From Pseudomonadota bacterium (GTDB lineage: Bacteria > Pseudomonadota > Gammaproteobacteria > Burkholderiales > Ferrovaceae), in NCBI GenBank assembly GCA_021796835.1, contig JAKABO010000003.1:56824-120823 (forward strand): a stretch of DNA of 64,000 nt, read 5' to 3'. Positions 1 to 10,956 of the stretch are shown one piece after another. The notes beneath the pieces were generated by a model, which saw only the letters and a list, made by a program, of their open reading frames with translations, searched no databases and was not told where the DNA came from. Every line of letters starts with the position of its first letter. Positions within the stretch are counted from its first letter, which is position 1. The translations under genes and the position numbers were made by a program.

Positions 1-969
1 ATCGATCTTGCCAGTGAGACGTCGGACCCGGTCATCGGTTTCACGCGCGATCACCACCGGCATGAGATTGGAAACGCCCGAACGTTTGAGCCGCGGCTTG
101 AGTTGTTCGAGACGGCGCGCGGCCACGTCGAAAGCGTAGAGACGTCCCTGGTTATGCATCAGGGCGGCCAGATGCAGGGCCTTGCCCCCCGAACCGGCAC
201 AAAAATCCACCACCATGTCACGGCGGCGCGGGGCCACCAGGGCGGCCAGCAACTGACTGCCTTCATCCTGGATCTCCACCCAACCTTCGGTGAACAGGGG
301 CAAACGATTCAGGAGAGGACGTCCCTGCACCCGCACGCCCCAGGGAGACAAAGGCGTTGCCTCGGCAGCGATCCCCGCCGCCGTCAAAGCCGCCAGCACG
401 GCCGGTCGATCCGCCTTGAGCAGATTGACGCGCAAGTCCAGAGGCGCCGGTTTCTGCAGGGCCCACCCCAATGCCAGCCACTCGCCTTCCGGCAGGACTT
501 CCTGAACGGCACTCACCACCCATTCAGGCAAATGGGCCCGCACCGAGGGGGTATCGGGCAAACGTTGCGCCGCCAGTGCCGCCAACCAGTCCCGTTCCTC
601 GTCTCCCCGGCACAGTCCTTGCAATTCGCGGGCACTGCGTCCGCCGACCCGTTGCAAACTGGCCAGCACCAGGCGACGGGGCGCCGTGGCTGGAGCCAGG
701 ACCGTGAGGGATTCCCAGTGGCGCAGCAGACCATAAAAATGGTCCGTGACCCAGGCACGATCCCGTCCGCCCAATTGGGACTGGTCGCGAAAAAAGTCAT
801 GGAGCACCCGATCTGCCGGACGTGTTCCCGCCAACAGGATGCGCAGCACCTCCACCAGGGCCTCGAAGAGGGGGATCCTCACCCCGCCATTTTCCGCCTC
901 TTCCGGCGGTTTCGGCGATGGGGAAGAAGGACGGGCGGACCCACGCAAGGGGGAACGATTTTTTGTCAT
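1..969 (-). CDS. rsmB: 16S rRNA (cytosine-C5)-methyltransferase RsmB/NOP family (3' end runs off the window)
   Basis: Minus-strand reading from ATG at 969: MTKNRSPLRG...VDFCAGSGGKALHLAALM...; SAM-binding DFCAGSGGK motif; open to window edge; ATGA overlap with purN. Confidence 0.85.
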   Translation of the reverse strand, partial: MTKNRSPLRGSARPSSPSPKPPEEAENGGVRIPLFEALVEVLRILLAGTRPADRVLHDFFRDQSQLGGRDRAWVTDHFYGLLRHWESLTVLAPATAPRRLVLASLQRVGGRSARELQGLCRGDEERDWLAALAAQRLPDTPSVRAHLPEWVVSAVQEVLPEGEWLALGWALQKPAPLDLRVNLLKADRPAVLAALTAAGIAAEATPLSPWGVRVQGRPLLNRLPLFTEGWVEIQDEGSQLLAALVAPRRRDMVVDFCAGSGGKALHLAALMHNQGRLYAFDVAARRLEQLKPRLKRSGVSNLMPVVIARETDDRVRRLTGKID

Positions 970-1619
970 TGAAACTCTCCTGCCCAGAGCAGGCGTAAAT
1001 TTTGTTCTCGTGAATCGTCGTACCACCGCACCTGGCCGTCCGCCCCCAGAACCCAGCGACTTTCCGCCCAGGCCCGCAATACGTAAGGGAACAACCGGTG
1101 CTCCATGGACAATACCCGTGCCGCCAGAGTTGCTTCGTCATCCCCGGGTACTACCGGCACGACCCCCTGGGCCACGATGGGTCCGCGATCCAGTTCCGGG
1201 GTAACGAAATGCACGGTGCACCCATGCACCGCCACGCCTTCCGCGAGGGCTCGACGATGCGTATGCAACCCCGGGAACGCGGGCAACAGGGAGGGATGGA
1301 TGTTGAGCAGGCGCCCCTGATAGTGCGCCACGAATTCCGGCGTCAGGATACGCATGAACCCGGCCAGCACCACCAGATCCGGCGCAAAGCCGTCGATGGC
1401 CTGCTGCAGCGCCTGATCGAAGTCCGCCCGCCCGGCATACCCCTCGGCGGGGATGACGCGGGTGGGGATGCCCCGCGCCTGGGCCAGACCCAACCCTGCC
1501 GCATCCGCCCTGGGGCTGATGACGGCCACCACCTGGAGCGGTAACCGGGCTTCCAGCAAAGCGCCCAGATTGGACCCCCGCCCGGAAATCAGGACGACGA
1601 CCCGCCGCTCGGCGTTCAT
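966..1619 (-). CDS. purN: phosphoribosylglycinamide formyltransferase
   Basis: MNAERRVVVLISGRGSNLGALLEA... and NIHPSLLPAFPGLHTH motifs; lies directly downstream of purM. Confidence 0.93.
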   Translation of the reverse strand: MNAERRVVVLISGRGSNLGALLEARLPLQVVAVISPRADAAGLGLAQARGIPTRVIPAEGYAGRADFDQALQQAIDGFAPDLVVLAGFMRILTPEFVAHYQGRLLNIHPSLLPAFPGLHTHRRALAEGVAVHGCTVHFVTPELDRGPIVAQGVVPVVPGDDEATLAARVLSMEHRLFPYVLRAWAESRWVLGADGQVRWYDDSREQNLRLLWAGEFQ

Positions 1620-1624
1620 GGTCC

Positions 1625-2689
1625 TCACGCGACCCAGGTCGCTGGCGCGGCCTCGAGGCGCGGCACGATCTCGCCGATGGACCAGGCTTCCCAACCCAGG
1701 GCGTCAAAATGTTCCAGCACGGTTTTTTCGTCCTGGGGAGCCACCACCAGAGCCAGCCCTACCCCGCAGTTGAACACCCGCAGCATTTCTTCCTCGGCCA
1801 CGGCACCGCTGCGTTGCAGCCACTCGAACAACGGGGTGCGGGGCCAGCGCGCCCGCTCCAGGTGGGCAGCCAGTCCGGCAGGGATCACCCGCGGCAGATT
1901 GTCCACCAGTCCGCCCCCGGTGATGTGGGCCATGCCCTTGAGGGTCACCTGTTTCATGAGGGCCAGAACGGGCTTTACATAGAGACGGGTGGGGGTCATC
2001 AGCACATCGGCCAGCGTGGCGTGGCCATACACCCCGCCGGGAAAGGGCGCCTTCAGGTCTGCCCCGCTCCGGGAGACGATTTTGCGGATCAGGGAAAACC
2101 CGTTGGAATGCGCCCCACTCGAAGCCACTCCGATGACGCGGTCTCCCGCCTGAACCGTGGAGCCATCGATCAAGGCGGATTTTTCTGCCACGCCCACCGC
2201 AAATCCCGCCAAATCATATTCCCCCGCCGGATAGGAATCGGGCATCTCCGCCGTTTCCCCTCCGATCAGGGCACAGCCGGCTTCCTCGCAACCGCGCGCA
2301 ATCCCTTCGATCACGGTGGCCGCCTGTGCCACATCGAGCCGACCACAGGCAAAGTAATCCAGAAAAAACAGGGGTTCTGCCCCCTGAACCAGGATGTCGT
2401 TGACGCTCATGGCCACCAGATCGATGCCCACTTCCTCATGGCGGTTCAACTCGAAGGCCAGACGCAATTTGGTGCCCACGCCATCGGTGCCCGAAACCAG
2501 AACCGGTTCCTTGTAACGCTGGCCGATTTCCACCAAAGCGGCAAAACCACCGATGCCGCTCACCACCTCTGGACGCAAGGTACGCCGGGCAAAGGGCTTG
2601 ATGCGTTCCACCAGGGCATCCCCCGCATCGATATCCACCCCGGCACTCCGATAGGACAGTCCGGCATTGAATGGGTTGGAAACAGTCAC
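1625..2689 (-). CDS. purM: phosphoribosylformylglycinamidine cyclo-ligase
   Basis: [21 protein letters not shown]...[12 protein letters not shown]...; GTG start preceded by GGAGAA RBS. Confidence 0.93.
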   Translation of the reverse strand: MTVSNPFNAGLSYRSAGVDIDAGDALVERIKPFARRTLRPEVVSGIGGFAALVEIGQRYKEPVLVSGTDGVGTKLRLAFELNRHEEVGIDLVAMSVNDILVQGAEPLFFLDYFACGRLDVAQAATVIEGIARGCEEAGCALIGGETAEMPDSYPAGEYDLAGFAVGVAEKSALIDGSTVQAGDRVIGVASSGAHSNGFSLIRKIVSRSGADLKAPFPGGVYGHATLADVLMTPTRLYVKPVLALMKQVTLKGMAHITGGGLVDNLPRVIPAGLAAHLERARWPRTPLFEWLQRSGAVAEEEMLRVFNCGVGLALVVAPQDEKTVLEHFDALGWEAWSIGEIVPRLEAAPATWVA

Positions 2690-2801
2690 AAAAATTCTCC
2701 AAAGTAGGATCGGATTCCTTCCAGAAGGATGCCGACCTGTTAAAATCACCCAGTCACAGACCGGACTTCCGAATTCTTTTTACCTGCAGATTTTAACCCA
2801 A

Positions 2802-3857
2802 ATGCCCCTGTCACGCCCCAGGTTCACCCAACGCCCTGAAATTTGGCTTGCCCTGCTGGCACTGGGTGCGCTGATCTACACTCTGGCCGACATTCTGGCG
2901 CCTTTCGTGGCCGGGCTCCTGCTGGCCTATCTCGGGCACCCGCTGGTCCGGCGCCTGAGCACCTCCTGGTTTCCCCGACCCCTGGCGGCCCTGGTCGTCG
3001 TGGGCAGTTTTCTGGGACTGGGATTGGGCTTCCTGGTGTTGCTCTTTCCCCTCCTGGCCCATGATCTCCTGCAACTGATCGCGCGCTTGCCCAACACGGC
3101 GGATGCCTGGCAAGCCGCCCTCATCCCCTACCTGCCCAGGAACCTCGGCATCGACTGGAGTACCAGTCTGAGTACCTGGCGCGAATTGCTGAAACAGCAC
3201 CTGGGATCGATCAGCGATGCTCTCCAGAACCTGCTCCTGTCCGCCCGTCACGGCGGATCGGTGCTGATCCATCTGTTCCTGACCCTGCTGCTGATTCCCG
3301 TCGTCACCTTCTACCTGCTCAAGGACTGGGATCGACTGATCCAGACCCTGGCTCAAAAACTTCCCCCGCGCAATGCGGCCCCCCTGCGCCAGCTGGCCCA
3401 CGAAATCGATGTCGTACTGGGCCAGTTCCTGCGCGGTCAAGTGCTGGTCATGACCTGCATGGCGACATTCTACGGCCTGGGTCTGCATTTCACGGGGCTG
3501 TCCTCGGGACTGGCCCTGGGCATCACCGCCGGATTGCTGGTCTTCATCCCCTACGTGGGCGTCTTCATCGGGTTCGTTCTGGCCGTTCTCACGGCGCTGA
3601 TTCAGGACCCTTCCCTGCTGCTGCCCGTCTGCGGTGTGTTTGCCGCCGGCCACGTGCTGGAAGGCTCGTTCATCACGCCCCGCCTGGTGGGGGAACGCAT
3701 CGGGTTACACCCCGTCATGGTCATCCTGGCCTTGCTGTCCTTCGGTCAACTGCTGGGTTTTTTCGGGATCGTGATCGCCCTGCCCGCCTCGGCCGTCGCC
3801 CGCATCCTGTTGGGCCATCTCCACCAGATCTGGTGGTCAAGGGAGACGACCCCCTGA
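2802..3857 (+). CDS. AI-2E/PerM family transporter (putative permease)
   Basis: Multiple hydrophobic TM segments; PYVGVFIGFVLA and FITPRLVGERIGLHPVMVILALLSFGQLLGFFGI typical of the family; between purM and hda. Confidence 0.85.
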   Translation: MPLSRPRFTQRPEIWLALLALGALIYTLADILAPFVAGLLLAYLGHPLVRRLSTSWFPRPLAALVVVGSFLGLGLGFLVLLFPLLAHDLLQLIARLPNTADAWQAALIPYLPRNLGIDWSTSLSTWRELLKQHLGSISDALQNLLLSARHGGSVLIHLFLTLLLIPVVTFYLLKDWDRLIQTLAQKLPPRNAAPLRQLAHEIDVVLGQFLRGQVLVMTCMATFYGLGLHFTGLSSGLALGITAGLLVFIPYVGVFIGFVLAVLTALIQDPSLLLPVCGVFAAGHVLEGSFITPRLVGERIGLHPVMVILALLSFGQLLGFFGIVIALPASAVARILLGHLHQIWWSRETTP

Positions 3858-4510
3858 TGCGCCAGCAGATCCTTGACCTGACCCCCGATCCGCGCCCGTG
3901 TCTGGACGACTTTGTACAAGGCAGTAACGGAGAGATCGTCAGCGCCCTGCGCCGCTGGCAAGAGGGCGAAGGAGAACGCCAGATCTACCTCTGGGGAGAT
4001 CCGGGCTCGGGAAAAACCCACCTCCTGCGCGCTCTGGTCCGGCCCGAGGAATTTGTGCGCACCACGCCGGAAACCCGTTTCGAGCCCGATCAAAACCCGA
4101 ACCTGGCCGTGGACGACGTGCATCTTTTGGGTTCGGAAGGTGCCCTGGACCTGTTTCACCGGTATAATGAGCGGCGGGATCAGGGATTGGGGCTACTGGT
4201 CAGCGGTTCCTGTCCCCCGGCCCACCTGCCTCTTTTCCCCGACCTGAGAACCCGTCTGGCCTGGGGGTTGGTGTTAAGGGTTTCGCCATTGAACGATGAA
4301 GAAAAAATTACAGCCCTGCATACCCACGCCCAATCCCTGGGGCTCACGCTTCCCCCGGCGGTCGCCCAGTACCTGTTGACCCATTGTCCGCGTCGCAATG
4401 ACTATCTTTTTTCGCTCATGAAAGAATTTCATCACTGGACCCTGGCCACACACCGTGCCACCATCACTTTGCCGATGGTGCGCGAAATCCTTGGAAACCT
4501 TCACTCTTGA
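3857..4510 (+). CDS. hda: DnaA regulatory inactivator Hda
   Basis: Short DnaA-like AAA+ protein: LWGDPGSGKTHLLRAL Walker A; starts in overlap with perM stop (TGATG). Confidence 0.88.
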   Translation: MRQQILDLTPDPRPCLDDFVQGSNGEIVSALRRWQEGEGERQIYLWGDPGSGKTHLLRALVRPEEFVRTTPETRFEPDQNPNLAVDDVHLLGSEGALDLFHRYNERRDQGLGLLVSGSCPPAHLPLFPDLRTRLAWGLVLRVSPLNDEEKITALHTHAQSLGLTLPPAVAQYLLTHCPRRNDYLFSLMKEFHHWTLATHRATITLPMVREILGNLHS

Positions 4511-4520
4511 CCCGACCTTC

Positions 4521-5189
4521 ATGCGCCTTGCCCTCTTTGATCTAGACCATACCCTGCTGTCCGGTGACAGCGATTTTGAATGGGGCCAGTTTCTGGCCAA
4601 CCAGGGCGTACTCGACCGCGTGCGTCATGAAGCCAAAAACCGGGCCTTTTATGACGACTACAGGGAAGGGAAACTGGACATCGATGCGTTCCTGGCCTTC
4701 CAGCTGGAACCTCTGTCCCGCTTTCCCCGTGCCCAACTGGATCAGTGGCATCGTCGCTTCATGACGGAACACATCCTTCCGCTGGTCAGCCCGGCGGCCC
4801 TCGAACGCGTCCGGGCCGAACAAGCGCAGGCCCAACTGGTTGCCATCATCACCGCCACCAATCGTTTCGTCACGGGTCCCATCGCCGCCCTGTTCGGCAT
4901 CGACCATCTGATCGCCACCGAACCCGCCCAGAACGAAGCGGGCCAATTCACCGGCAAAGTGCAGGGGATTCCCAGTTTCCGGGAAGGCAAGGTCACGCGC
5001 GTGGACGAATGGCTGGCCGGCCTGGGCCACCGTTGGCAGGACTTTACGGAAACCGCCTTCTACAGCGACTCCCAGAACGACCTCCCCTTGCTGGAACGGG
5101 CCAGCGAACCCGTGGTCGTGAATCCCGACCCCGTTCTTTCCGACCTGGCCCAACAACGGGGTTGGCCTGTCTACCACTGGAAATCCTGA
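4521..5189 (+). CDS. HAD-superfamily hydrolase (subfamily IB)
   Basis: MRLALFDLDHTLLSGDSDFEW; FYSDSQNDLPLLERA. Confidence 0.88.
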   Translation: MRLALFDLDHTLLSGDSDFEWGQFLANQGVLDRVRHEAKNRAFYDDYREGKLDIDAFLAFQLEPLSRFPRAQLDQWHRRFMTEHILPLVSPAALERVRAEQAQAQLVAIITATNRFVTGPIAALFGIDHLIATEPAQNEAGQFTGKVQGIPSFREGKVTRVDEWLAGLGHRWQDFTETAFYSDSQNDLPLLERASEPVVVNPDPVLSDLAQQRGWPVYHWKS

Positions 5190-5190
5190 C

Positions 5191-6498
5191 ATGATCCGGC
5201 GTCTTCTGAACAGGGTCTTCGGCCCCAAAAAAAACCGTCATGGCGCAAAGCCCCTCGCGCTGACCGCCTCCCAGCACTCCCTGCGCCCCCAGGCCATCAG
5301 TCCCTGCGCGCTGCGCGTGATCAAAACTCTCCAGGAAAACGGCTTTCAGGCCTATGTGGTGGGCGGTGCCGTGCGCGACCTGCTGCTGCAGAAATCGCCC
5401 AAGGACTTCGATGTCGCCACCAATGCCACGCCCGAACAGATCCGACGCCTGATCCGGCGCTCGCGCATCATCGGGCGACGTTTCCAGATCATCCACGTCC
5501 CCTGCCACGACGAAATCGTTGAAGTCACCACCTTTCGGGGCCATGCGCCCCATGACCATCATTCCCAGACCGACGAACATGGTCGCCTGACCCGGGACAA
5601 CGTCTTTGGCAGCCTGGAAGAAGATGCCGCCCGTCGTGACTTTACGGCCAACGCGCTGTTTTATGATCCGGTCCACAATATCCTGCTGGATTATTTCTCC
5701 GGAACGAAGGACATCGCTGCCCGCCGCCTGGTCATGATCGGCGATCCCGTCCAGCGGTTTCGCGAGGATCCGGTACGCCTGCTGCGCGCCATCCGCTTCA
5801 GCGCAAAGTTGGGTTTCACCCTGGATGCGGCCCTGATCGGGCCCCTGCGCGAATTGAGCAACCTGCTGTCCCCCATCCCCGAATCCCGCCTGTTTGACGA
5901 ATTGCTCAAGTTGCTCGTGTCCGGACAGGCTCGGTCCTGCCTGGAATTGCTCCACCAGTTCGGGCTGCATCCCCATCTTTTGCCGCATCTCGACACCCTG
6001 TGGGCCAACCCGGACCAGAGGCACTTCATCACCCTTGCACTGGATAATACCGATGAACGGCTACGGGACAAAAAACCGGTTTCTCCGGGCTTCCTGCTGG
6101 CTGCCCTGTTCTGGCCTCCGGTCCAGACCCTCTGGCAGGCCCGCCAGGCCCAGGGAGAACCCCTTTATCCCGCCCTGTTCGGGGCCATGGAAACGGTCCT
6201 GGATGCGCAGCGCAAGACCTTGCCCATCCCGCACCGTTTCGATGGCACCATGAAGGAAATCTGGAGCCTGCAACCCCGTTTTGAACAGCGCAGCGGCCAA
6301 CGGCCTTCCCGCCTGCTGGAGCACCCCCGCTTCCGGGCAGGGTACGATTTTCTGCTGCTGCGCTCTGCCAGCGGCAATGCGCCCCCCGAGTTGGGCGTCT
6401 GGTGGAAGACCTTCCTGGAAGCCGACCCCGACACCCGCCCCTCCCTCCTGGTGCAGGAGATCCGTAAACCACGCTCGCGTCGCCGTCGTACCCCATGA
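5191..6498 (+). CDS. pcnB: poly(A) polymerase I
   Basis: YVVGGAVRDLLLQKSPKDFDVATNATPEQIRRL; basic C-terminal tail RKPRSRRRRTP. Confidence 0.92.
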   Translation: MIRRLLNRVFGPKKNRHGAKPLALTASQHSLRPQAISPCALRVIKTLQENGFQAYVVGGAVRDLLLQKSPKDFDVATNATPEQIRRLIRRSRIIGRRFQIIHVPCHDEIVEVTTFRGHAPHDHHSQTDEHGRLTRDNVFGSLEEDAARRDFTANALFYDPVHNILLDYFSGTKDIAARRLVMIGDPVQRFREDPVRLLRAIRFSAKLGFTLDAALIGPLRELSNLLSPIPESRLFDELLKLLVSGQARSCLELLHQFGLHPHLLPHLDTLWANPDQRHFITLALDNTDERLRDKKPVSPGFLLAALFWPPVQTLWQARQAQGEPLYPALFGAMETVLDAQRKTLPIPHRFDGTMKEIWSLQPRFEQRSGQRPSRLLEHPRFRAGYDFLLLRSASGNAPPELGVWWKTFLEADPDTRPSLLVQEIRKPRSRRRRTP

Positions 6499-7013
6499 TG
6501 AGTCCCGCCTCCCTTCCGGCCCCGCACCTGGAACCCGTCAGCGCTTATATCGGCGTGGGCAGCAATCTGGCCGACCCGGTCCACCAGGTCACCTCGGCAC
6601 TCAATCGCCTGGATGCCTTCCCGGGAACGCGTCTGATCGCCCGTTCGAACCTGTACCGAAGCCCGCCCTTCGGGCATCTGGATCAACCGGATTTCATCAA
6701 TGCCGTCGCACACATCGAAACGGTCCTCGATCCCGAGACACTGCTGTCCGAACTGTTGAGTCTGGAACAGGCCCATGGACGGGTGCGCCTGTTTGCCAAT
6801 GGGCCACGTACCCTGGATCTGGATATCCTGATGTATGGAACGGAATGCCGCCAGAATGCGCGCCTGACCCTCCCCCATCCCCGGCTCGCCCAACGTTCCT
6901 TCGTGCTCCTGCCCTGGCTCGACGTGGCCCCGGAAACCCTCATGATTCCCGGACAGGGAACCATTGCCCGGTTGCTGTCCACCTGTCCCGGCCCGCTGGC
7001 CCTGCCCCTCTGA
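6495..7013 (+). CDS. folK: 2-amino-4-hydroxy-6-hydroxymethyldihydropteridine pyrophosphokinase
   Basis: YIGVGSNLADP...GPRTLDLDILMYG...LTLPHPRLAQRSFVLLP. Confidence 0.93.
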   Translation: MMSPASLPAPHLEPVSAYIGVGSNLADPVHQVTSALNRLDAFPGTRLIARSNLYRSPPFGHLDQPDFINAVAHIETVLDPETLLSELLSLEQAHGRVRLFANGPRTLDLDILMYGTECRQNARLTLPHPRLAQRSFVLLPWLDVAPETLMIPGQGTIARLLSTCPGPLALPL

Positions 7014-7031
7014 CCCACCCCCGAACAGTCC

Positions 7032-7853
7032 ATGGATATCCTGCACACCCTCAGCGCCCTGCGTCACCGCCTTGCCCAGGAACCCACGGTTGCCCTGGTC
7101 CCCACCATGGGGAACCTCCACGACGGACATATCGATCTGGTCCGCCGGGTCCAGTCCCATGCCCCCTGCGTGGTGACCAGCATTTTCGTCAATCGCCTGC
7201 AATTCGGTCCGCAGGAAGACTTCTCCCGCTATCCACGCACGCTGGAGGAGGACTGCGCCCGTTTGAAACAGGCCGGATGCGCCGTGGTTTTTGCCCCCCC
7301 GGAAAACGAGATGTATCCCGAACCCCAAACGGTCACGGTCGACCCTTCCCCGCTTCAGGACGAACTGGAAGGGGCCATCCGTCCCGGGCATTTCCGGGGG
7401 GTGGCCACCGTGGTCCTGAAACTGTTCCACATGGTTCAGCCCCAGGTGGCCATCTTCGGCAAAAAGGATTATCAGCAAACCCTGATTCTGCGCACCATGG
7501 TGCGTCAACTGGCCCTGCCCGTCACGCTCCTGGCGGCCGAAACGGTACGGGCGCCCGATGGCCTGGCGCTCAGTTCGCGCAACCGTTACCTGAGCCCGGC
7601 GGAGCGACAGCGTGCGCCCGAACTCCACCAGGCTCTGAAGGCCGTGGCCGAAGCACTGAAACAGGGAAAAACGCCGCAGGAAAGTCTGGAACGAGGACAA
7701 CTCGACCCCACCTGCTGGAGGACGGATTACATGACCGTACGCCGTGCCCAGGATCTGGGCGCCCCCACGCCCGAAGATCGTTCCCTGGTGGTACTGGGTG
7801 CCGCACGTCTGGGGAGCACCCGCCTCATCGACAACCTCGAAGTCTCACGCTGA
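7032..7853 (+). CDS. panC: pantoate--beta-alanine ligase
   Basis: [21 protein letters not shown]...[11 protein letters not shown]...SSRNRYLS. Confidence 0.93.
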   Translation: MDILHTLSALRHRLAQEPTVALVPTMGNLHDGHIDLVRRVQSHAPCVVTSIFVNRLQFGPQEDFSRYPRTLEEDCARLKQAGCAVVFAPPENEMYPEPQTVTVDPSPLQDELEGAIRPGHFRGVATVVLKLFHMVQPQVAIFGKKDYQQTLILRTMVRQLALPVTLLAAETVRAPDGLALSSRNRYLSPAERQRAPELHQALKAVAEALKQGKTPQESLERGQLDPTCWRTDYMTVRRAQDLGAPTPEDRSLVVLGAARLGSTRLIDNLEVSR

Positions 7854-10448
7854 CCCCTGAAGGCGGGCGCTGACCCAAGGCAGGACCGAGGCCAGCGCCT
7901 CCGGCAACGCATCGGGCCGGGTTCCTCCGGCCTGGGCCAGATCGGGGCGTCCCCCCCCCTTCCCGCCCACCTGTGGCGCAAGATAGCCCACCAGTTCCCC
8001 GGCCTTGAGGCGCGGGATCAGGTCGGCGGTCACCCCCGCCAGCACCGCCACTCTTCCGTCCTGCACTGCCGCCAGCACGACCACGGCCGAGAGGGCCTGC
8101 CCCTTGAGGGCATCCCAGGCCTCACGAAGGCCCTTGGCATCAGTGTCGGGTAGCGTGGTCGCCAGAACCCGAACCCCTTCCACGACCTGCGCCTGGTCGA
8201 GCAGAGCCACCCCGGCCCGCGCTGCCCCCTGTGCCTTCAGGCGGGACAATTCCCGTTCCCGCGCCTGCCCCTGTTCCAGCAGTTGCTGCAAACGTTTGGG
8301 CGCCTCCTGGGGGGTGGCGTGGAGTCGTTGCGCAAGTTCATACAGTTGGCGCTGTTCCTGTTGGGTCCAGAGCAGGGCAGTCGCGCCCGTCACGCCCTCC
8401 ACCCTTCGGGTTCCCGCTGCCACGCCGGACTGGGTCACCAGACGAAACAGTCCGATATCTCCCGTCCGGGCGACGTGGGTTCCCCCACACAGTTCAGTGG
8501 AAAACGCCCCCATGCCGATGACCCGCACCTCGGCGCCATATTTTTCGCCAAACAGGGCCATGGCCCCCTGGCGCAGGGCTTCATCGTAATTCATCGTCCG
8601 GATGGAAACCGGCACATTCCGTCGAATCTCCTCGTTGACCAGCATCTCCACTGCCTGTATCTGCTCGTTCGTCAAGGATTCACCGTGGGAAAAATCGAAA
8701 CGGGTGCGCTGGGCATCCACCAGTGAGCCGCGCTGGGCCACATGACCGCCCAACACCGCGCGCAGGGCGGCATGCAGCAGATGGGTGGCCGAATGGTTGA
8801 GGGCGGCCTGCCAGCGTGCGGTTTCATCGACGCGTCCCAGCACGGTCGCCCCCACGGTCAAGGCCCCCTCGAGCACGCGCCCCTGGTGGCCGAAAACCTG
8901 AGCCTGGATTTTCTGGGTATCGACCACCTCAAAATGACCGTCCTTTCCTTCCAGCCGCCCCCGATCCCCCACCTGCCCCCCCGCTTCGGCGTAGAACGGG
9001 GTACGATCGAGCACCACGATCCCTGTCTGACCCGCCTCCAGCCGGGACACCGGACTTCCTTCATGATAAAGGGCCTGCACCACGCTCGACTCCTGGAGTG
9101 TGTCGTAGCCCACAAAGGTCGTCACCGGTCCGTCGTACTCCACGCCACTCTCTGCCGTAAAGCGGGAAGCCGCACGGGCCCGCTCACGTTGTTGCGCCAT
9201 GGCCTGCTCAAAACCTTCCAGATCCAGCGTCGCCCCCCGCTCGCGTGCAATGTCTGCGGTCAGGTCCACGGGGAAGCCATAGGTATCCGCCAGGCGGAAG
9301 ATCACCTCGCCAGAAAGATGCTCGGCGTTCAGGCGCAGGGCCTCGTCCAGCACCGCCAAGCCATGCTCGAGCGTTTCGGAAAAACGTTCCTCTTCCTGCA
9401 GGAGTACGGCCTTGACCCGCTCCTGTGCCGCCACCAGTTCGGGATAAGCCTCTCCCATCACCGCCACCAGATCCTCCACCAAACGGTAGAAGAAGGGCTG
9501 TTTCTGCCCCAGTCGATAACCATGGCGAATGGCGCGCCGAATGATGCGGCGCAGCACATACCCCCGTCCCTCGTTGCCCGGAATGATGCCATCCACCACC
9601 AGAAAGGCACAGGCCCGGATATGGTCGGCAATGACGCGCAGGGACTGGCTGGCAGGGTCTGGAGCCCCCGTATGACGCTGGGCCGCCGCAATCAGGTCAC
9701 GAAACAGGTCGATCTCGTAGTTGCTGTGCACGCCCTGCAGGATCGCCGCAATCCGTTCCAGCCCCATTCCCGTATCCACCGAAGGACGCGGCAGGGGATG
9801 CAGCACCCCCTGTTCGTCGCGATTGAACTGCATGAACACCAGGTTCCAGATTTCGATGTACCGATCGCCATCGGCCTCGGCCGACCCCGGCGGCCCTCCC
9901 GCCACTTCGGGGCCATGGTCATAAAATATCTCGCTACAGGGTCCACAGGGCCCGGTATCCCCCATCTGCCAGAAGTTGTCCGCCGTGGCGATGCGCGTGA
10001 AACGGGCGGGGTCCACGCCGATCTCATCGAGCCAGATCGTGGCGGCCTCTTCATCGTCATGGTAAACCGTCACCCACAGACGCTCTTTGGGCAACCCCAG
10101 TTCCTCCGTCAGGAATTGCCAGGCGTACCCGATGGCTGCGCGTTTGAAATAGTCGCCAAAACTGAAGTTGCCCAGCATCTCGAAGAAGGTATGATGACGC
10201 GCCGTGTACCCCACATTCTCCAGGTCGTTGTGCTTCCCCCCAGCGCGGACACTGCGCTGACTGCTGGTGGCGCGGGTGTAGGGGCGCTGCTCCTTGCCGA
10301 GAAAGACGTCCTTGAACTGGACCATGCCCGAGTTGGTGAAGAGCAGGGTCGGATCATGGGCCGGCACCAGGGAACTGGAAGGCACGATGGTATGCCCATG
10401 CCGGGCGAAGAACTGCAGGAAACACGTACGCAGGGCGGAAGATTTCAT
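7845..10448 (-). CDS. alaS: alanyl-tRNA synthetase
   Basis: 867 aa; [41 protein letters not shown]. Confidence 0.97.
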   Translation of the reverse strand: MKSSALRTCFLQFFARHGHTIVPSSSLVPAHDPTLLFTNSGMVQFKDVFLGKEQRPYTRATSSQRSVRAGGKHNDLENVGYTARHHTFFEMLGNFSFGDYFKRAAIGYAWQFLTEELGLPKERLWVTVYHDDEEAATIWLDEIGVDPARFTRIATADNFWQMGDTGPCGPCSEIFYDHGPEVAGGPPGSAEADGDRYIEIWNLVFMQFNRDEQGVLHPLPRPSVDTGMGLERIAAILQGVHSNYEIDLFRDLIAAAQRHTGAPDPASQSLRVIADHIRACAFLVVDGIIPGNEGRGYVLRRIIRRAIRHGYRLGQKQPFFYRLVEDLVAVMGEAYPELVAAQERVKAVLLQEEERFSETLEHGLAVLDEALRLNAEHLSGEVIFRLADTYGFPVDLTADIARERGATLDLEGFEQAMAQQRERARAASRFTAESGVEYDGPVTTFVGYDTLQESSVVQALYHEGSPVSRLEAGQTGIVVLDRTPFYAEAGGQVGDRGRLEGKDGHFEVVDTQKIQAQVFGHQGRVLEGALTVGATVLGRVDETARWQAALNHSATHLLHAALRAVLGGHVAQRGSLVDAQRTRFDFSHGESLTNEQIQAVEMLVNEEIRRNVPVSIRTMNYDEALRQGAMALFGEKYGAEVRVIGMGAFSTELCGGTHVARTGDIGLFRLVTQSGVAAGTRRVEGVTGATALLWTQQEQRQLYELAQRLHATPQEAPKRLQQLLEQGQARERELSRLKAQGAARAGVALLDQAQVVEGVRVLATTLPDTDAKGLREAWDALKGQALSAVVVLAAVQDGRVAVLAGVTADLIPRLKAGELVGYLAPQVGGKGGGRPDLAQAGGTRPDALPEALASVLPWVSARLQGSA

Positions 10449-10524
10449 GATCCGTTTCGACTGAAGATGAAGGGTTGAATAGAACCCGGGATTTTACCTG
10501 ATTTTTCTGCCCGAACCGCCCACC

Positions 10525-10956
10525 TCAGCGGATTCTCTTGCGCCGCAGGGGGTGTTGCCCGCTCTGCAAGCCATTCAGGGCCTTGTAGAGGGCCGCTTCC
10601 ATCTGCGCATATTCGAGGGCCGATACCCGCGCACGCAACAGGTTCTCCCGCGCCTGCTGCAGATCCCGATCTTCCCGGCCCGGGCCTTCCCGCTCTGTCA
10701 GAACGAAATCGAGCAACAGGGTTACCCGTTCCGGCTGTACCTCCACCGCACCACCGGAAACATAAAAGTGCTCTTCGGCCACGGGATCTCCCTGATCCAC
10801 CCGGACCCAGCCCGGACGCAATTCCGCCATGAGCGGAGCATGGCCCGGCAGAATGCCCAAATCCCCCAGTTCCCCCGGAATCACCACGAAGGAAGCCGGC
10901 CCCGAAAAAATCTGTCGTTCCAGGCTGACGATCTCCACCTGAAATACCCGCTTCAC
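10525..10956 (-). CDS. atpC: F-type ATP synthase epsilon subunit
   Basis: MKRVFQVEIVSLERQIFSGPASFVVIPGELGDLGILPGHAPLMAELRPG; GTG start overlapping the atpG stop (GTGA). Confidence 0.9.
   Translation of the reverse strand: MKRVFQVEIVSLERQIFSGPASFVVIPGELGDLGILPGHAPLMAELRPGWVRVDQGDPVAEEHFYVSGGAVEVQPERVTLLLDFVLTEREGPGREDRDLQQARENLLRARVSALEYAQMEAALYKALNGLQSGQHPLRRKRIR

Noticed and set aside
3857-4510. Possible truncated dnaA pseudogene
   Set aside because: Length and position fit Hda, a bona fide short DnaA homologue
8742-10478. 578 aa ORF antisense to alaS
   Set aside because: Shadow ORF; alaS is unambiguous on the other strand
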